Shown: one piece after another, positions 1 through 13,129 of the stretch
Position numbering within the stretch: position 1 is the first letter of the stretch
Layout of the letters: every line of letters starts with the position of its first letter
NCBI GenBank assembly: GCA_026874595.1
Contig: CM049314.1
Span: forward strand, 71,936,300 to 72,000,299
From: Sipunculus nudus
Lineage: Eukaryota > Annelida > Sipuncula > Golfingiida > Sipunculidae
Direction of reading: 5' to 3'
Length of the DNA stretch: 64,000 nucleotides
Position numbers and translations under genes: made by a program
The notes under the pieces: generated by a model
The model's database searches: none
What the model was told of the DNA's origin: nothing
The model's input: the letters and a program-made list of their open reading frames with translations, nothing else

Positions 1-4
1 ACTT

Positions 5-242
5 TCATAATCCATCTTCAATGCTGGTTACAGGAGCTTTCTTCTTGAGTCCTTCTACAAGTACGATCTGCTCGGGGAAAGTGTACATCTGGGTATCTAG
101 TGGCCTCAAATACTTCTCACAAGGCGCGCTCAAATATATACTCAGTAATTGACAGACCAGATTTGATTGGTTGACAGACGTGTCATTATCGATTGAAAAC
201 GGACATGTCTGATAAACCCTCGTGGTATTCCCTGGCACTTGT
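5..242 (-). CDS. Candidate terminal exon of an unrecognised gene
   Basis: Reading on the minus strand from 242, an open frame of about 77 codons ends at a TGA at 7-5. It starts just after an acceptor-like TTCTATCCTCAG. The product includes LLSIYLSAPCEKYLRPLD and PEQIVLVEGLKKKAPVTSI, which look like ordinary globular protein rather than translated repeat. I do not recognise the family. No second exon is identifiable in the window. It could be the 3' end of a minus-strand gene extending right, or chance. Confidence 0.3.
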
Positions 243-1229
243 CTGAGGATAGAATCTTAAACCTGGCCATATACCGGCTTTATCTGTAGAAGTTATATGA
301 CTTCGGAATTACACTGTTTAAATATTAATAAGCTGTGTGTTATTCCTGCTGTGAAAGGTTCTTATCATTCCTATGTGACGGATATATGAGCTTGTTTATC
401 TGCAAACTGTCGGTGAACACAGTACTTGCATGGCTTATACTGACAAACATAATAAACATAAAACAAGAGGTCGGTAGCAAAAATGCCGATGTTGAAAGAA
501 CACAAGCTGCTGCAAAACGTCTTCCTCAAAAGTCTGTTTTCTTTAACCAGATGTCCTTGTTGAACGTGTTTGGGTTATTTAGTTGCCCCCCACATGTTAT
601 AACACGATTATAAACAAAATGAACACCTATGTGTTGTGGGATCGGCGTTTTCTTCCTTATTTTTATTAATGGTTTAATAAGGGATTATCTTTAATTAAAA
701 CACGTCAGATATATGAGAAGGCATCCTTAACAGTTCCCGGCAATTAGGCTACTTGTTAACGTGATGTACATTTGCGTTGCTATCGCTTGTTAACAAGTCG
801 CACATTTTCAAAGCAAAAATTCGTTGAGAATGACGTAGTCCAGTCCACTCCATCCCCGTCCAATTGCAAGTCCGAGTCCAAGCTACTCTCTGAGTGCAAA
901 TGTCTAGTTTGACATGTTTTTGGTTTTGATGTTTATAAACATAAAGCTTTGTATATATACATTTTGAGTCTCTATATATGAGTCGTTTCCCCTTGGACTC
1001 GAGATGGACTTGGCCCGACGTCTCTAGTCCTGACCACAGATTCCGAGTCCAAATCCGAGGGTAGTATTCTCTTGAATAACTAGACTCGTTTTCGAACTCG
1101 ATTCCTACATCACTGTTCATTGGCCCATACCAGTCTTTTTTATGTACAGTTATTGCACTTGAACTTATTCTATATAACAACCAGATCTTTTAAGGAAGAT
1201 ATTTCGGATTGTTTATCGCCCCCCCCCCC

Positions 1230-1280
<51 letters not shown>

Positions 1281-2574
1281 CAGGTCGCTGATATAGGTTT
1301 GCGACATCTTTATAATACCACCCATAATTTCATTCTGATGGTGGATTATAACTGAAAATTAAGACATATTTGCCGTGAAATTGGATGGTACCAAGTTTGG
1401 AGGAATAAAGGCACAATCATTTTTCATGTTTTGTTGTTTAGCTGTGGTATACATTTGTTAAATCAACACCCACTTCTAATCTATTTCCTTCCCGTTACTC
1501 ACTCTTCCCAAACCTCGCATGGCAGAGACTTTTGAAGATAATTGTAAGATTATTAGAGATCATAAGAGACGAATACGCCACACGAAAAAACTCAGGCAAA
1601 CCGTGATAATCCCAACGGAATTGCTTCCCAGTACCAATACAGTTCAGTTCGGGATTTTTTTGTGTTCAACCATTCTGCGTTACCCTCCTTTGAAACCTCA
1701 ACTGGCTCACAATATGTATGTTCTAACAGTTGCCCCATCTAGAAAAAAAAGTGAAAAAATCATTTCATGTATTCTTTTTTGCCCAGTCATATTTCTTTAT
1801 CCTTACAGTATATTTTTGACTAAATTTGGACATAAAGAGGCCCCTCAGAAATCTATAACTTACAAGAAACGAGGTTGCGGACAATATACTAGAACTGATT
1901 ATACTATAGTTTGTGTCTATAACAACAGTGTCTTCTAAAGAGCTATCTGAGTTTCCATAGCAACTTACTAGAGTGGACATTTAACTCATGTATTCTGATA
2001 ATTGTTTCGCAAGGCAAATGTGAGCAGGGGACTGCGATACACTGTGCACTTAGATTTTTTGTTTCATTTTATGTTCAATATTTCATGTTTCTTTTATATT
2101 GCAAAACAGCCAAATTGGCAACAAGCCTCATTTGATTCATACTATCATCAGAAAACATAATACATAAAAAGCAGAGATACATATACCCCTTGACTGAGGC
2201 CTTCTTTTCAGAAATCGTTGCCTTTGAGCGATCTTTTTTCACTATTTTATTATAGGTTTCCGATAGGATTTTGAGGTGTTTGATCACTATACACTATGTC
2301 AATTACAGCATTGTTTTCCTGGAGACATGAATACATAACAAAGCATAAAGGAAATTTTTTATCTATTTTCTGTTATTTTTATTTATTCTTCTTAAAACAA
2401 CAGTAAATGTCCAATCAAAATCAAAATAAAATCATTTAAAATCTGACAAACCTTTTTATATACTCTATTAGTATACACGCTTCCCGACAGCATTACTTGT
2501 TTAAAAACAAACATACCGCAAAGGAGCGTGCAGCCTTATATGTATAGTCTGTTTTTGGACATTTTAGGTTTACG
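243..2574. other. Non-coding stretch with a GAGTCC-rich block
   Basis: No gene is supported. Bases 838-1085 are rich in GAGTCC and GGACTC in both orientations; the 143-codon minus-strand ORF over it is judged a by-product. A similar GGACTC/GAGTC-rich patch occurs at about 28527-29045. A C-tract and a TA microsatellite lie at 1219-1277. Confidence 0.4.
1232..1277. repeat. TA microsatellite
   Basis: Uninterrupted alternating TA directly after a run of C. Confidence 0.95.
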
Positions 2575-2890
2575 GGTGGGGGGGCCTGCAGAGTCGATAG
2601 GTAAAACGTTCGGACCACCTAGGTTCGATCCCAGGTGTTGCCATGAGAGTGGTCCGTCAAAAGTCGGTGGTTCTCTCCGGGTTCTCCGGTTCCTACACCT
2701 CTCTCACAACGATCTTCAACTCTATATTTCAGAATCTTCTATTTTCATCTTAAATATCTCCGATCAACCAAAACCGACTCAATCTGTCAAACTTTGTCGT
2801 TGGTGAGGGAGCCACTGCGGGCCGGATTTTCCGGAAACCTGTTACTGGCTCGAGCGCCGACTTCACTTTCAGTCAGTCAGTTTTACGTGA
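2575..2890 (+). mobile_element. tRNA-derived SINE with conserved core
   Basis: A tRNA-like head contains an exact B box, GGTTCGATCCC, at 2622-2632 and a loose A box about 25 bases before it. It is followed by GTGGTTCTCTCCGGGTTC and TCTCCGGTTCC, which resemble the CTCCGGGTACTCCGGTTTCC core seen in metazoan SINEs. The right boundary is uncertain. It is not a functional tRNA: the acceptor stem does not pair. Confidence 0.6.
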
Positions 2891-3267
2891 AACTGCATCT
2901 ATAACTGGGCTACCACAGACCTGGTCAAAAGGAGCTTTATCTTGTCATACACGTGAGAACGTTTTTGAAGTTAAAGACCATGATAGCATAATTCGAATTG
3001 AATAATATTTTTAGCCGCCGTTACAAATGATGTTCATGAGTGGTACCTGTCGAAAGAAGAATGACTTGGGCTGTCTCTGTGATTTTGGTTTATGCGCGCT
3101 TTCATTTCGTTTAAATCTACGTCCTTGACGCCCACATCAGGGGAAAAATAACTGTTTGCAGCAATCACATGATGTCGGCTTTTTGGATAAGGCTGGATAG
3201 GTAAAAAAAAAACCTTTGTTTTCGGCTGAATTAAAGGCCCGATGAGAAGTAAATGCATCTGCAGGTA

Positions 3268-3316
<49 letters not shown>

Positions 3317-4139
3317 ATGTATATATATATAATGATAGTTATTTATTTAGTCATTTTTTAATGTAGCACCCCTTCTCAAACCACCAGAGTTAAATTTAAA
3401 GGTTGTTTTAAATTCATACTAGGCCCCATTGTGTTAAGTCTAATTTTATAAGTATTGATGACATTTGAGTGAATTTCCATTTACTTTTCTAACCCTGGCA
3501 GACCTGTATTAAAAGATAACAAAAATATAACAAAATTCTAATTTCAGTTCTTCTCTGTACGACCCGTCGGAAATTTTTTTTTACATATAGAACCCGGAAT
3601 TATATTTAAGCCAGTCAGCTGTATTAAGGAGCTAGCTATTATACTGAGTGAGGCACATAATTGTAAAAGTAAACTTTTTATGCATGAGGTCAATAAAAAA
3701 ATCCTGGCATAATTAATAACATAGGAATAATTGTTCACATGTATAGTTTGAGTAAGTAACACAATTGCTCTCTCTCTCTGAATGAATTGTATGGCCAGGC
3801 CCGCGTTCTATGGCCTCGCATCTAAGCCAACTTGAGCACAAGCGATTTGCTAATGATACCTCACCAATACTCTTGCGAGTTAACAGCTAAGTTGTTTGGC
3901 CTGACATCCCAGTCCAAGCCGACGAACTATGCTTGCTTGAGTACAAACGAGATATGGTTGATAATACACAAGTGCTCTTTGATAAACTGCTCATCCGCTT
4001 ACTTGGGGTATTGGGAGCCTGCAATTGGCCGACTGGCTGTAGTTATCACACCTTTGCCCGACAGCTTCGGCCCAGAACTAATTAATTAGGGTCACCAATC
4101 GGATTGACCATGCACCTGAAAGCAGGCCTTTGTGACTCG
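2891..4139. other. Stretch without recognised gene
   Basis: Apart from the TA microsatellite at 3270-3331, no coding or repeat family is recognised. Segment 3790-4100 is less AT-rich and has an 85-codon open frame without splice support. Confidence 0.4.
3270..3331. repeat. TA microsatellite
   Basis: Nearly perfect alternating TA with a few interruptions. Confidence 0.95.
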
Positions 4140-4267
4140 TAATTAAAAAATTCATTTGAGGTCTTAACATTTCGGAAATACGAATATATTTTCGGTTCAC
4201 CATTTTAAATTTTGGAAAAAACGAATTTTCGGAAATTCGACATTCGGAAATACAGCGCTCTACTGTA
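4140..4267 (-). mobile_element. Possible pogo/Tigger-like element end
   Basis: Read on the minus strand, the segment starts near CAGTAGAGCGCTGTATTTCC and continues with repeated TTCGGAAAT-like blocks, next to a TA dinucleotide. CAGTAGA... starts followed by TTCGAA-type repeats are typical of pogo-superfamily termini. The opposite end was not found, so this is a truncated copy at best. Confidence 0.35.
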
Positions 4268-4268
4268 A

Positions 4269-4330
<62 letters not shown>
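4268..4330. repeat. TA microsatellite
   Basis: Alternating TA with one AAAT interruption near its start, abutting the pogo-like end. Confidence 0.95.
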
Positions 4331-4332
<2 letters not shown>

Positions 4333-4433
4333 CCATAGCTAAAAATCATATTTCTAGCTTGATTTTATCTCCGGAAATATGATAAATCTTCCCGGTGAAA
4401 TAAACACACTTTTTTTGGAGGAAACACATTTTT

Positions 4434-6685
4434 AGCTCAGCTGACTGTAAGTCATCTGAGCTATAGCGATCACTCTTTGTCCGTCGTCCGTCTGTCCGTC
4501 TGTCCGTCCGTCTGTCCGTTAACCTGGCACAAATCGTAACCGCTGGACCTAGAATCTTGTAACTTTACATTCTAAGAGGTCCATGAAAAATCTCCTTGGA
4601 AAACAAGAAATTAGGTCTCTGTTACTCATATCCTTCGAGCTATGGAACCCCAAGGTAACCCCCCCCCCCAGAATATTCAAAAATTTCATACAAAAACTTC
4701 AATATCTCATTAACTACATCACTGATGGTCATGATTTTTTGCATACATATTGATCCTGAGAAGTTTCATCAGTTCCTGCAGACTGGTGGCGCCAGCTGTA
4801 TTTTTCAATTTTTTACGAATTTTTTTCTCTATTTTTGAGACCTTTAAAAATGTGAACATCTGTTAACAGGGCACAAATCGTAAAGACTGGACCTAGAATC
4901 TTAATTCTTGACACACTGAGAGACCTATGAAAAGTCTCCATGGAAACCAGAAATTAGGTCTCTGTTACTCATATCCTTTAAGCTATGAGGCCCCAAAGTA
5001 CCCCCCAAGAATAGTAAAAAATTTCATACAATAACTTCAGTATCTCATTAACTACATCACTGATGGTCATTATTTTTTGCATACATATTGATCATGAGAT
5101 GTTTCATCAGTGTCTGCAGACTGGTGGCGCCACCTGTATTTTTTTATTTTTTACGAATTGTTTTCCCTATTTTTGAAACCTTTAAAAATGTGAACATCTG
5201 TCAACAGGGCACAAATTGTAAAGACTGGACCTAGAATCTTCATTCCTCACATAATGAGAGACCTATGAAAAGTCTCCATGAAAACCTGAAATAAGGTCTC
5301 TGTTACCCATATCCTTTGAGCTGTGGGGCTCCCAATTACCCCCCAGAATAATGGAAATTTTGATAAAAACAAACTGCAACATCTCAATAACTACAACACT
5401 GATGGTCATGATTTTTGGCATACTTATTGATCAAGAGGTGTTCCATCAGTTCCTGTAGACTGGTGGTGCCACCTGCATTTTTTTTCAAATTTTTACAATT
5501 TTTTTCTCTCTATTTTTGAAACCTTTAAGGATGTAGTTATCTGTCAACAGTGTACAAATCGTAACGACTGGACCTGGAATCTTCATTCTTGATACACAGG
5601 GAGACCCATGAAAAGTCTCCATGGCAACCTGAAATTAGGTCTCTGTTACCCATATCCTTTGAGCTATGGCACTCCAAAGTACAGCTAAGAATAATGGAAA
5701 AATTGATACAAAAGCTGAAGTATCTGAACAACTAATGCAGAGATCACCATAATTGTTTGTATGGATATTGATCATGGAGTGTTTCATCAGTTTCTGCAGA
5801 CTGGTGGCACCACCTGTATTTGTTCGGGTTTTTTAACGATTTTTTTCTCTTTTTTTGAGACCTTTTAAGATATGAACATCTGTTAACAGGGCACAAATCA
5901 TAACATCTGGACCTAGAATCTTCATTCTTGACACCCTGGGAGACCCATGAAAAGAATCTGTGGAAACCTGAAATTAGGTCTCTGTTACCCATATCCTTCA
6001 AGCTATAGGACTCCGAAGTATCCCTCAGAATAATGGAAAATTTGATACAAAAGCTGAAGTATCTGAACAACTAATGCAGAGATCACCATGATTCTTTGCA
6101 TTGATATTGATTATAGAGTGTTTCATCAGTTTCTGCAGACTGGCGGCACCACCTGTATTTCTTTGTTTTTTTTTACAAATATTTTTCTCTATTTTTGAGA
6201 CCTTTAAGGATGCTGTCATCTGTTAACGTGGCACAAATTGTAACAACAGGACCTAGAATCTTTATTCTTGTCATGCAAGGAGGCCCACGAAAAGTATCTG
6301 TGGAAACCTGAAATTAGGTCTCTGTCACCCACATCCTTCAAGCTATAGGACTCCGAAGTATCCCTTAGAATAATGGAAAATTTGATACAAAAGCTGAAGT
6401 ATCTGAACAACTAATGCAGAGATCACCATAATTCTTTGCATGGATATTGACCATTAAGTGTTTTTATTAGTTTCTGCAGACTGATGGAACCACCTATATT
6501 TTTTTTAAAGTTTGTGCATTTTTTTCTCTATTTTTGAGATATATAAATACAGTCACAATCTTGGCCTGTTGGTTAATCTGTTTGATGCTTCAGTTGAATG
6601 GGTATATACTACCATTCAGATGATAAAATTTCCTTTGCCGAATCTCGTCCCAGTCAGCTGAGCGTCATGACCCATGGGTCACTTG
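4434..6685 (+). mobile_element. Family A element, copy 1 (Helentron-like, tandem-repeat-bearing)
   Basis: The left end is a 29-nt hairpin (4434-4462): arm AGCTCAGCTGACT, loop GTA, arm AGTCATCTGAGCT, one mismatch. It is preceded by T's and followed by TATAGCG and a CCGTC/TGTCCGTC simple repeat. The body is about six units of roughly 338 bp, each with a GGGCACAAATCGTAA-like block and a CTGGTGGCGCCACCTG-like palindrome. The right end has CAGTCAGCTGAGC (6651-6663), the inverse of the left arm, then the palindrome TGACCCATGGGTCA (6668-6681), CTTG and T's. No coding capacity. Inverted subterminal repeats, a 3' hairpin, a CTRR-like end and T/T flanks fit non-autonomous Helentron (HINE) elements. That class is inferred. 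Confidence 0.75.
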
Positions 6686-7387
6686 TTTAATTTAGTTGTA
6701 AGGATCCACTTGTGGGAAATGAACAACAACAAAAGCATTAGCATATGTATGCACCTAAATAATATACTTTGGCGATTATGATACAGAGTTTGTGAACACC
6801 TCACAAAGTTCCTTGCCTTTTTCTCAACAATAATACTTATAAATTCAATTTCCTTGGAATCGCTAAGCGCAGAGTATTTGATCAAAGGTGCCACATGCAG
6901 AGTGTCCTGTATTTTGTTTTCGGTTTTACCGCTGAGGTGCAGCAAGAATACATTTCTGAAGTCCATGGCTCCTGCGGCTACGAATCAATACATATATTCA
7001 TATTGTGCAGGTTATAGCTCATAAGACTATTCAAGCAACATGCACAGGCGTACGTGTCTTACGAACTTTAATGCTTCTTTACACATCTTTCATTTGAGAG
7101 ATTCTAAAACATGCGAGTGTAAGGAAGACCACATCAGATGTGCCTGAAGTACCAGTACCTCGAAGCAAATGCGTTGGGATTATTAAGGTGTGTAATCGTT
7201 TGACGTATGCGTGTCTTGTGGTCCCTGATGTTTTTCAACACTTCTTCAAGAGGCTTTTTTCGTACAAAATTGCTCTATTGTTGTTTAGGAACAGACGGTC
7301 ATGATGGAGATGACATTAAGACATCAATAACTTAATTATTAGCACCCTGAGACTTGTCACACGATGAACTGAACATGGACGCTATTA

Positions 7388-7440
7388 TTAACTCAGCTGA
7401 CAGAATGTTATTTTAGCTGTAGCGATGTTTGTTTGTTCGT
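7388..7440 (+). mobile_element. Relic of family A left end
   Basis: ACTCAGCTGACAG...AGCTGTAGCGATG is a degraded copy of the family A left hairpin and the bases following it. No array or right end follows. Confidence 0.5.
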
Positions 7441-8635
7441 CAGCAATCCGGTTGTGGATAACCCTATCAGCTGGAAGTCAACTATTACTTAACACTATGG
7501 GGGTCCTGGACAACTCACGTAATGCACCATTATTATATATTGATTTGTAGAGAAAGACCTTCTCTCCTTTTTATTTCCTTTTGAAATCATTTTACGATTA
7601 CAAGTATAATTGCAAGGATCATGGCTGGAAATCATACTTTTAGCTTAATTTTATCCTGGAAATATGATAATTCAACCAGATGAAATAAAACACAGAGAGA
7701 AATTACGCAAGCTTCCAGGTCTGCAAACAATGAAAAACAAAACAGGTGTCTTATTTACCACCAGTTGTTCATCGGCTTTTCGTATAATCCTGAAAATGTC
7801 GGCGGGTCAGTCACATAAACCGTAGTAAATTAAAACAACAAATATCATAAACATATTAATATATTATATGTGTGTATTTGATCACAAAAATAAACCAATA
7901 TATTGAATAAATAATCTTATCTTATTCTTTAAAATGTATTTGTGGCCTGCTCACAACAAAGTGGTAAATACAGGCAAAATAATCTTGGATTATTTGCTTT
8001 GCTGTACACAATTCTATGTACTTATTGACACATGTTATAATTAAGGAATCACTCTGTAATATTAACCATGTTATAATCGTAAGCCCTATCTAAATGAAAA
8101 AATCCTTTCTTCTTTTCATTTGCACTTTTCTATGTCAGGGAGATGTATCTGGTTACTGCAAAGAGAATGAATGGATGGGTGCCCGTGGTCTACACTTGGT
8201 AATAATTCGTCAATATAATATCAGGTAAATTAGAGAACACATTCAGTGAATATGTAATTAAGTGTGACCAACATTGATATATAGAGTCCGTCTCGTTCCT
8301 CAGGCCCATGTGTTGAAAACCCCAATCCAGCAGTTTACTATGGCATTTATTGGTTATACTTAAGATAGACTTAATTGGCGATCGAATGTGTTCTGATGCC
8401 CTCTGTATGATAAATGACTTGTCGGACAATTTCAAGAAAAGGTCAAGGATAGGGTATTTCCGTGAACACTACAGGGTGTTATGTATATGTTCTAGTTTCA
8501 ATCACTGAAGCCGAATTCTGATTTTGTTAAGTGACTGTTTTATTTAAAAGCAGTCATTTTAAATCTACAATGCTGGAACTGTTTCTAATTCTTCATGACC
8601 GTTGTTACCATGACTGGTATTCCTCATAATTTCAG

Positions 8636-8786
8636 AACAATCAAAACCACGCCCAGGGACAGCACGCTAATCCAGACCGAGCTCAATACGACTGATATCA
8701 AGGGGATTAAGTATACCTTTATCCCAGGATTTACCCACTGGTTTGGGCAAAATAGGTTTAAAACAGCAGTCATTCTTCCTAGCCGG
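8636..8786 (+). CDS. Candidate orphan exon
   Basis: This 151-base segment is less AT-rich than its surroundings. It lies between an acceptor-like CTCATAATTTCAG and a donor GTATGT, with one frame open throughout. The peptide includes TPRDSTLIQTELNTTDIKG and YTFIPGFTHWFGQNRF. No family is recognised. A nearby segment at 8139-8198 also has splice-like borders but cannot join directly (it would create a TGA). It may belong to an unrecognised gene or be a decayed exon. Confidence 0.25.
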
Positions 8787-10273
8787 GTATGTATCTTTTA
8801 ATTTCATATATTACTTAAGCAGTAATATTGCAGTTTGATTATCTGAAGGTTCAGAATCTAATTTTATTTCAGTAAAACAGGGTTGTTTCATTTCTTTAAT
8901 ATGTGCAAGTACATGCTGTCAAGTCCCAAATTTATCCCCAGAATTAAAAGCAAACTACACGCTTTCAGGCCAGTTCAAGCCAGCCGACATTTTGCAAGCC
9001 GAGTCCAGCCACGAAACTCGGCTTAATTACCTCTGGAGTCAGCCGTCTTTTTCTCCAAGCCAGCCGCATTTGTGTGGCTAACACGGCTCCGGGCTCTATT
9101 TTACCATTCTTCTTATTAAAGTTCTTAAATTGGTTTATTCCGAAATACGCAGTATTCTAACTAAAAAAAGCCCTTGAAAATTTTTATAATAACGGACTAA
9201 AACACACCGGCATTTTCAACTGTTTCTAGAAATGATTTAAATCCCGTTTTAATCTTTATTGAAAGTAGGTGCAGACAGTGGCAGAAATATTATGATTTTT
9301 AGATCTAGTTTTTTTTAGCCACGTGCAGGTTTCCTCTCTGTAGCTAACACACCGCAAGTTGGGGAGTGCAGTCCAAGGATGTGCCGAAGATGCCCAAACG
9401 TTTGCAATAGTATGTGTAATACTAATAGTTCGATTTTGGCTGAAGACAAGAGTTCAAAAGCAAAACCTTCACGGCCGACTGACTTCATGTCTCCAGTTTA
9501 CCTGTTTTATGCATGGCTATGGTTCAGTGTGAGTAAGCACAGTTTACTAGCTTATGTCTGTTTACCATAACAACATATACTGTGTGGTCAGAGGCACGTG
9601 CGATTTTGCGCATGACCATCAAACTCCAAAGCAAGGAGAAGTAACAATAAAGAAGACATAACGATTTGAAACTTCAAAATCTCCATTTGTAAAGTTACAT
9701 GGTACGGCCACCAGGTGGTCTGAACGGGATGGTCATGTTTTGTGTTAATGATCGTGCCTGGTGCAACCTTATTTTCACTTCTTCGCGGGAGTAAGCAAAC
9801 GGTTTTAAAACTAAATATTTGCAGACACCAAATATGAGATTAAGGAGGAAACACTATATATTTCATGTATATTTAACCACAGGCCAACGATATAACATGG
9901 TTTAAAGCTCATTAAACGGTAGGGGATTGTTGTTAAGGTAAATTGAACACTATTTAAACCAAGATCAACACAAATAGCGATTCAAGCGCCTGTGATTTAA
10001 CATGCGTTTTGAGGACCTGAACTGATTTTTTGTGTCATTTTGTATCGTCTTGTGGTTTTCTTTATTTCGTTTGAATATAATTTTCATTAAACTCTAGGGG
10101 TACCCCTTTGACATGAACCCTCCCCTGTGACAAAATATTCAATTGAGATACATGCGAATAACCAGAAGGGGCGACAGCTTAGCCAGTAAAGATTTATTCC
10201 AGTAGATGGCAGCAGATTGCTAGTGGGACGCTCTCTTGGAATGTGCTTCCTCAAATGGACTGAATAAATCGTT
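8787..10273. other. Stretch without recognised gene
   Basis: No gene is supported. Near 8930-9090 the words AGCCAGCCG and CCGAGTC recur, suggesting a decayed repeat. A 63-codon frame at 9379 (MCRRCPNVCNSMCN...) ends beside a GTGAGT but has no acceptor or partner. Confidence 0.3.
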
Positions 10274-10507
10274 CAGGAGCAAGGGGGGGGGGGGGGGGGG
10301 GGGGGGCACCGCAAGCTTTTTTAAGGGTTCCAGACCAATCTTTGCGGACCTTTTTTAAGCTTTGTCATTAGGGGGGGGGGGAAGGGGGGGGGGGACAGCG
10401 CAAGCTTTTTTAAGGGTTCCAGACCAATCTTTGCGGACCTTTTTTAAGCTTTGTCATTAGTCCTCCCGGGTTGGACGTCCTTCTCCTAAATCCTGTATCC
10501 GCCCCTG
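10274..10507. mobile_element. hAT-like MITE with internal duplication
   Basis: The right end reads AAATCCTGTATCCGCCCCTG, the inverse of the CAGGGGCGGATCCAGGATTT type of terminus seen in the MITE at 12211. The left end, CAGGAGCAAGGGG, is degraded into a G-tract. Inside, a 61-base unit starting CGCAAGC is present twice (10310-10370, 10399-10459), separated and preceded by G-tracts. No target duplication is seen. Confidence 0.5.
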
Positions 10508-12210
10508 TCTTTTTGTTATTCACGAAGTAAATTGATCCATAGTTAACAAGTGCGGCAAGATATTGAAAAACCTGGAAAGTTAAAATATATTTATACAGTT
10601 TATCTGCCCAGGAGAAATTAAACTATTTCAACAGGTTTAAATATGATATCAGGCAAATTTCTTTTTATTATATATATAAAACAGGGGCATCAATACATGT
10701 GGGATGGTCAATGTAATCATCCCCCTACTGTCAAGAGAATAACATTTATATATCGGAAATAAAATACACCTGGCGGATGGCGGATAGCGAGGCTGGCAAA
10801 TGAACGAGGTAAATAAGTAGTTAGGAAATCGGGACTTTGTCATTCGTAGGCGGTAGGCGAGGTTGGCGGTTAAACAAGGGGCGAATGAAAGAGGTTAGAG
10901 TGTATAATGATAATGAGGATTTTTATACTTTTGTTACGTTTCTGAGTTTATACCATGAAATATCATATATCTGAACCTGGTTTAGAATTAAGTAATCTAG
11001 CTAGAATAATCATCATACCTTATTTTTATAAACCTTTTGCTTAATTGTAATATATTTGAGATTTGTCACAACACAGACAATAAAAAGTATATATAATATA
11101 TATATTTATATACATATCCATATATACAATACATACATGTATATGTGTGTGTTTAACTGTAGTCTATAAAGAGTATGATTACTCCCCCCCCCCCCGACAC
11201 ACACACTTGAAGATAAACTGACGCCACTAAATAAGAAACTATATTGGAAATGCTATCCGCGCTCAAAAAACGTACCTCATATGTCAAGGTAATTTGCCAG
11301 AACATCCCAGGTCTAGCGATTACCAGCCGTGCCTTGATATATATCACACTAATAAATGCAGTCTTAAAAGTCTTACATTATCTTTTTGCATTGTTCATAA
11401 TCGCGAATAATGATGGAACAAAAGAGAATAAAACTAAGAAATACAATTTCAGCTCTAGTCCATCATAATCGGTAAGCTACATATAGATTAAATTTTTTTA
11501 CTATTAAAAAAAAAAACAAAAAAAAAAACTGGTAATGTACCAGTGTTGCTCGCAGGTGGTAGGTAAACAAAAATAGTGCCATCTGTAGTTTACATGTATA
11601 TACTCGTAAAAGTCACATGATCAATGTTTGGTACAAAATGTAAGTAAAATCAAATATCAAATACAACAGTGAGCGAACATAAGTTTAACTAGCTAAGGTA
11701 ATGCTATCCCTCACATAATTTTTTTTTAATTTCCTGGCTTGAGTTGGAAGAACTGACAAATATCATTTTGACTCAAGTCAGCATAAGTGCATAAATAGGC
11801 GATACTTGCAATTAACATTGACATACCAGTCATTGGATCATTATGCTCGGTACTGGTCATAACACTATGAATACAAACACTTGTGGTTAAAAAGCAATGT
11901 TAAAATAAAGTAAAGAAAAATCTTATAATAATTCAGCACACCTCATACTTATTTAGTCATCTTTTGATCATCTCTAATGAATAATTAAGCCATGAAATGA
12001 AAGCAGTTATATTTTTTTTTGGCTTGCAAAAGTTAGGACGACCTAAAGCTTACAAACAAAATACCAGTCCCATGATCAATATTACCACATGACTTGGAGC
12101 TGACAGTTGCGGCAGTTTCTACTGTATTCAGTTACCGACATAACGTTGTATCTATTGACGTATTCTATATAAGGAATATTTTTTCCAAACGGTGAGGCAG
12201 AAGCGTTGGG
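10508..12210. other. Stretch without recognised gene
   Basis: AT-rich, with short TA/CA simple repeats near 11080-11150, a C-tract at about 11185 and poly-A/T patches. No supported ORF or element. Confidence 0.4.
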
Positions 12211-12536
12211 CAGGGGCGGATCCAGGATTTAGGAAAAGGGGACGGGGACGGGGAAGGGTTCCACCATGGAGGACTAGTGAAAAACCTAAAAAAAAAGATC
12301 ATGCACCAGGTCCGGAAAAGGGGGGGGGGGGGGTCCAGGCCGCAAAATTTTGTTGAAACCCTTGAATAAAGCTTGCAGCGGATGAAAAATTGGGGTCCGG
12401 ACCCCCTGGACCCCTCCCCTAGATCCGCTTCTAACCCCCCCCCCCTTTTTTTTTCCGGACTTGGGAACATTTTTATGGGTTTTGCCAATAGTCCTTGAGT
12501 GGACCCCTCCTTTCTTAAATCCTGGATCTGCCCGTG
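12211..12536. mobile_element. hAT-like MITE (CAGGGGCGGATCCAGG termini)
   Basis: The left terminus CAGGGGCGGATCCAGGATTT and the right terminus AAATCCTGGATCTGCCCGTG are inverted copies with a few mismatches, about 326 bp apart. G and C tracts lie inside. CAGGGG-type ends fit hAT-superfamily MITEs. No matching 8-bp target duplication was found. The overlapping minus-strand ORFs (proline-rich) are translations of this element. Confidence 0.65.
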
Positions 12537-13129
12537 TGAAGGCATAAGAAAGTATAACTGTAGGTACATACACCTGTTGATCACAAATGATGCATCATTA
12601 TTTTACAAGGTATTATGCGAGACCACATTTGGCTGGATATAAGTTTGGCATATAAAGTTGATGAATAAAGTAAATTTATATAACCACTCCTTTGTCGTTT
12701 TTCCGAGTGGTGAGTAAAACTATAAGAATATATTACCTTAGCAGTATACACCCAGTAGTCATAAATAGCATGTCATACTGAAGCGTATGGTTTAAGCTAT
12801 CATTTGAGACAAAATGTCACTGGATACGTTTTGCATATTAAGTAGTGTGGGCCTTATAACCACTCTGAAGTCGTTGTTCTTGAATTAAAAAAAAATATGT
12901 ATATATACATCATCAGACATAAAACATAAATCTGTTCAATGAAAACTACCATTTTCATACTGCTATCAGGCATTTTTATCACCTACACATGTATACCTAT
13001 CAAGTACACATGGTGAAAATTGGTCACCAAGAGGGTACCGATGATCCAAATTTTGGGGTCTGGCTGAAGTACTAATTATATTACCTTTATTATCTGAGAA
13101 AGATTAATATTGACAAAACCATTATTACC

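Noticed and set aside
749-1180. 143-codon minus-strand ORF
   Set aside because: It overlies GAGTCC-rich repeated sequence, has biased composition and no splice or domain support.
2577-2650. Functional tRNA gene
   Set aside because: A good B box is present but no acceptor or anticodon stem pairing; the following core marks a SINE.
12165-12584. Proline-rich minus-strand ORFs
   Set aside because: They are translations of the hAT-like MITE and its C/G tracts.
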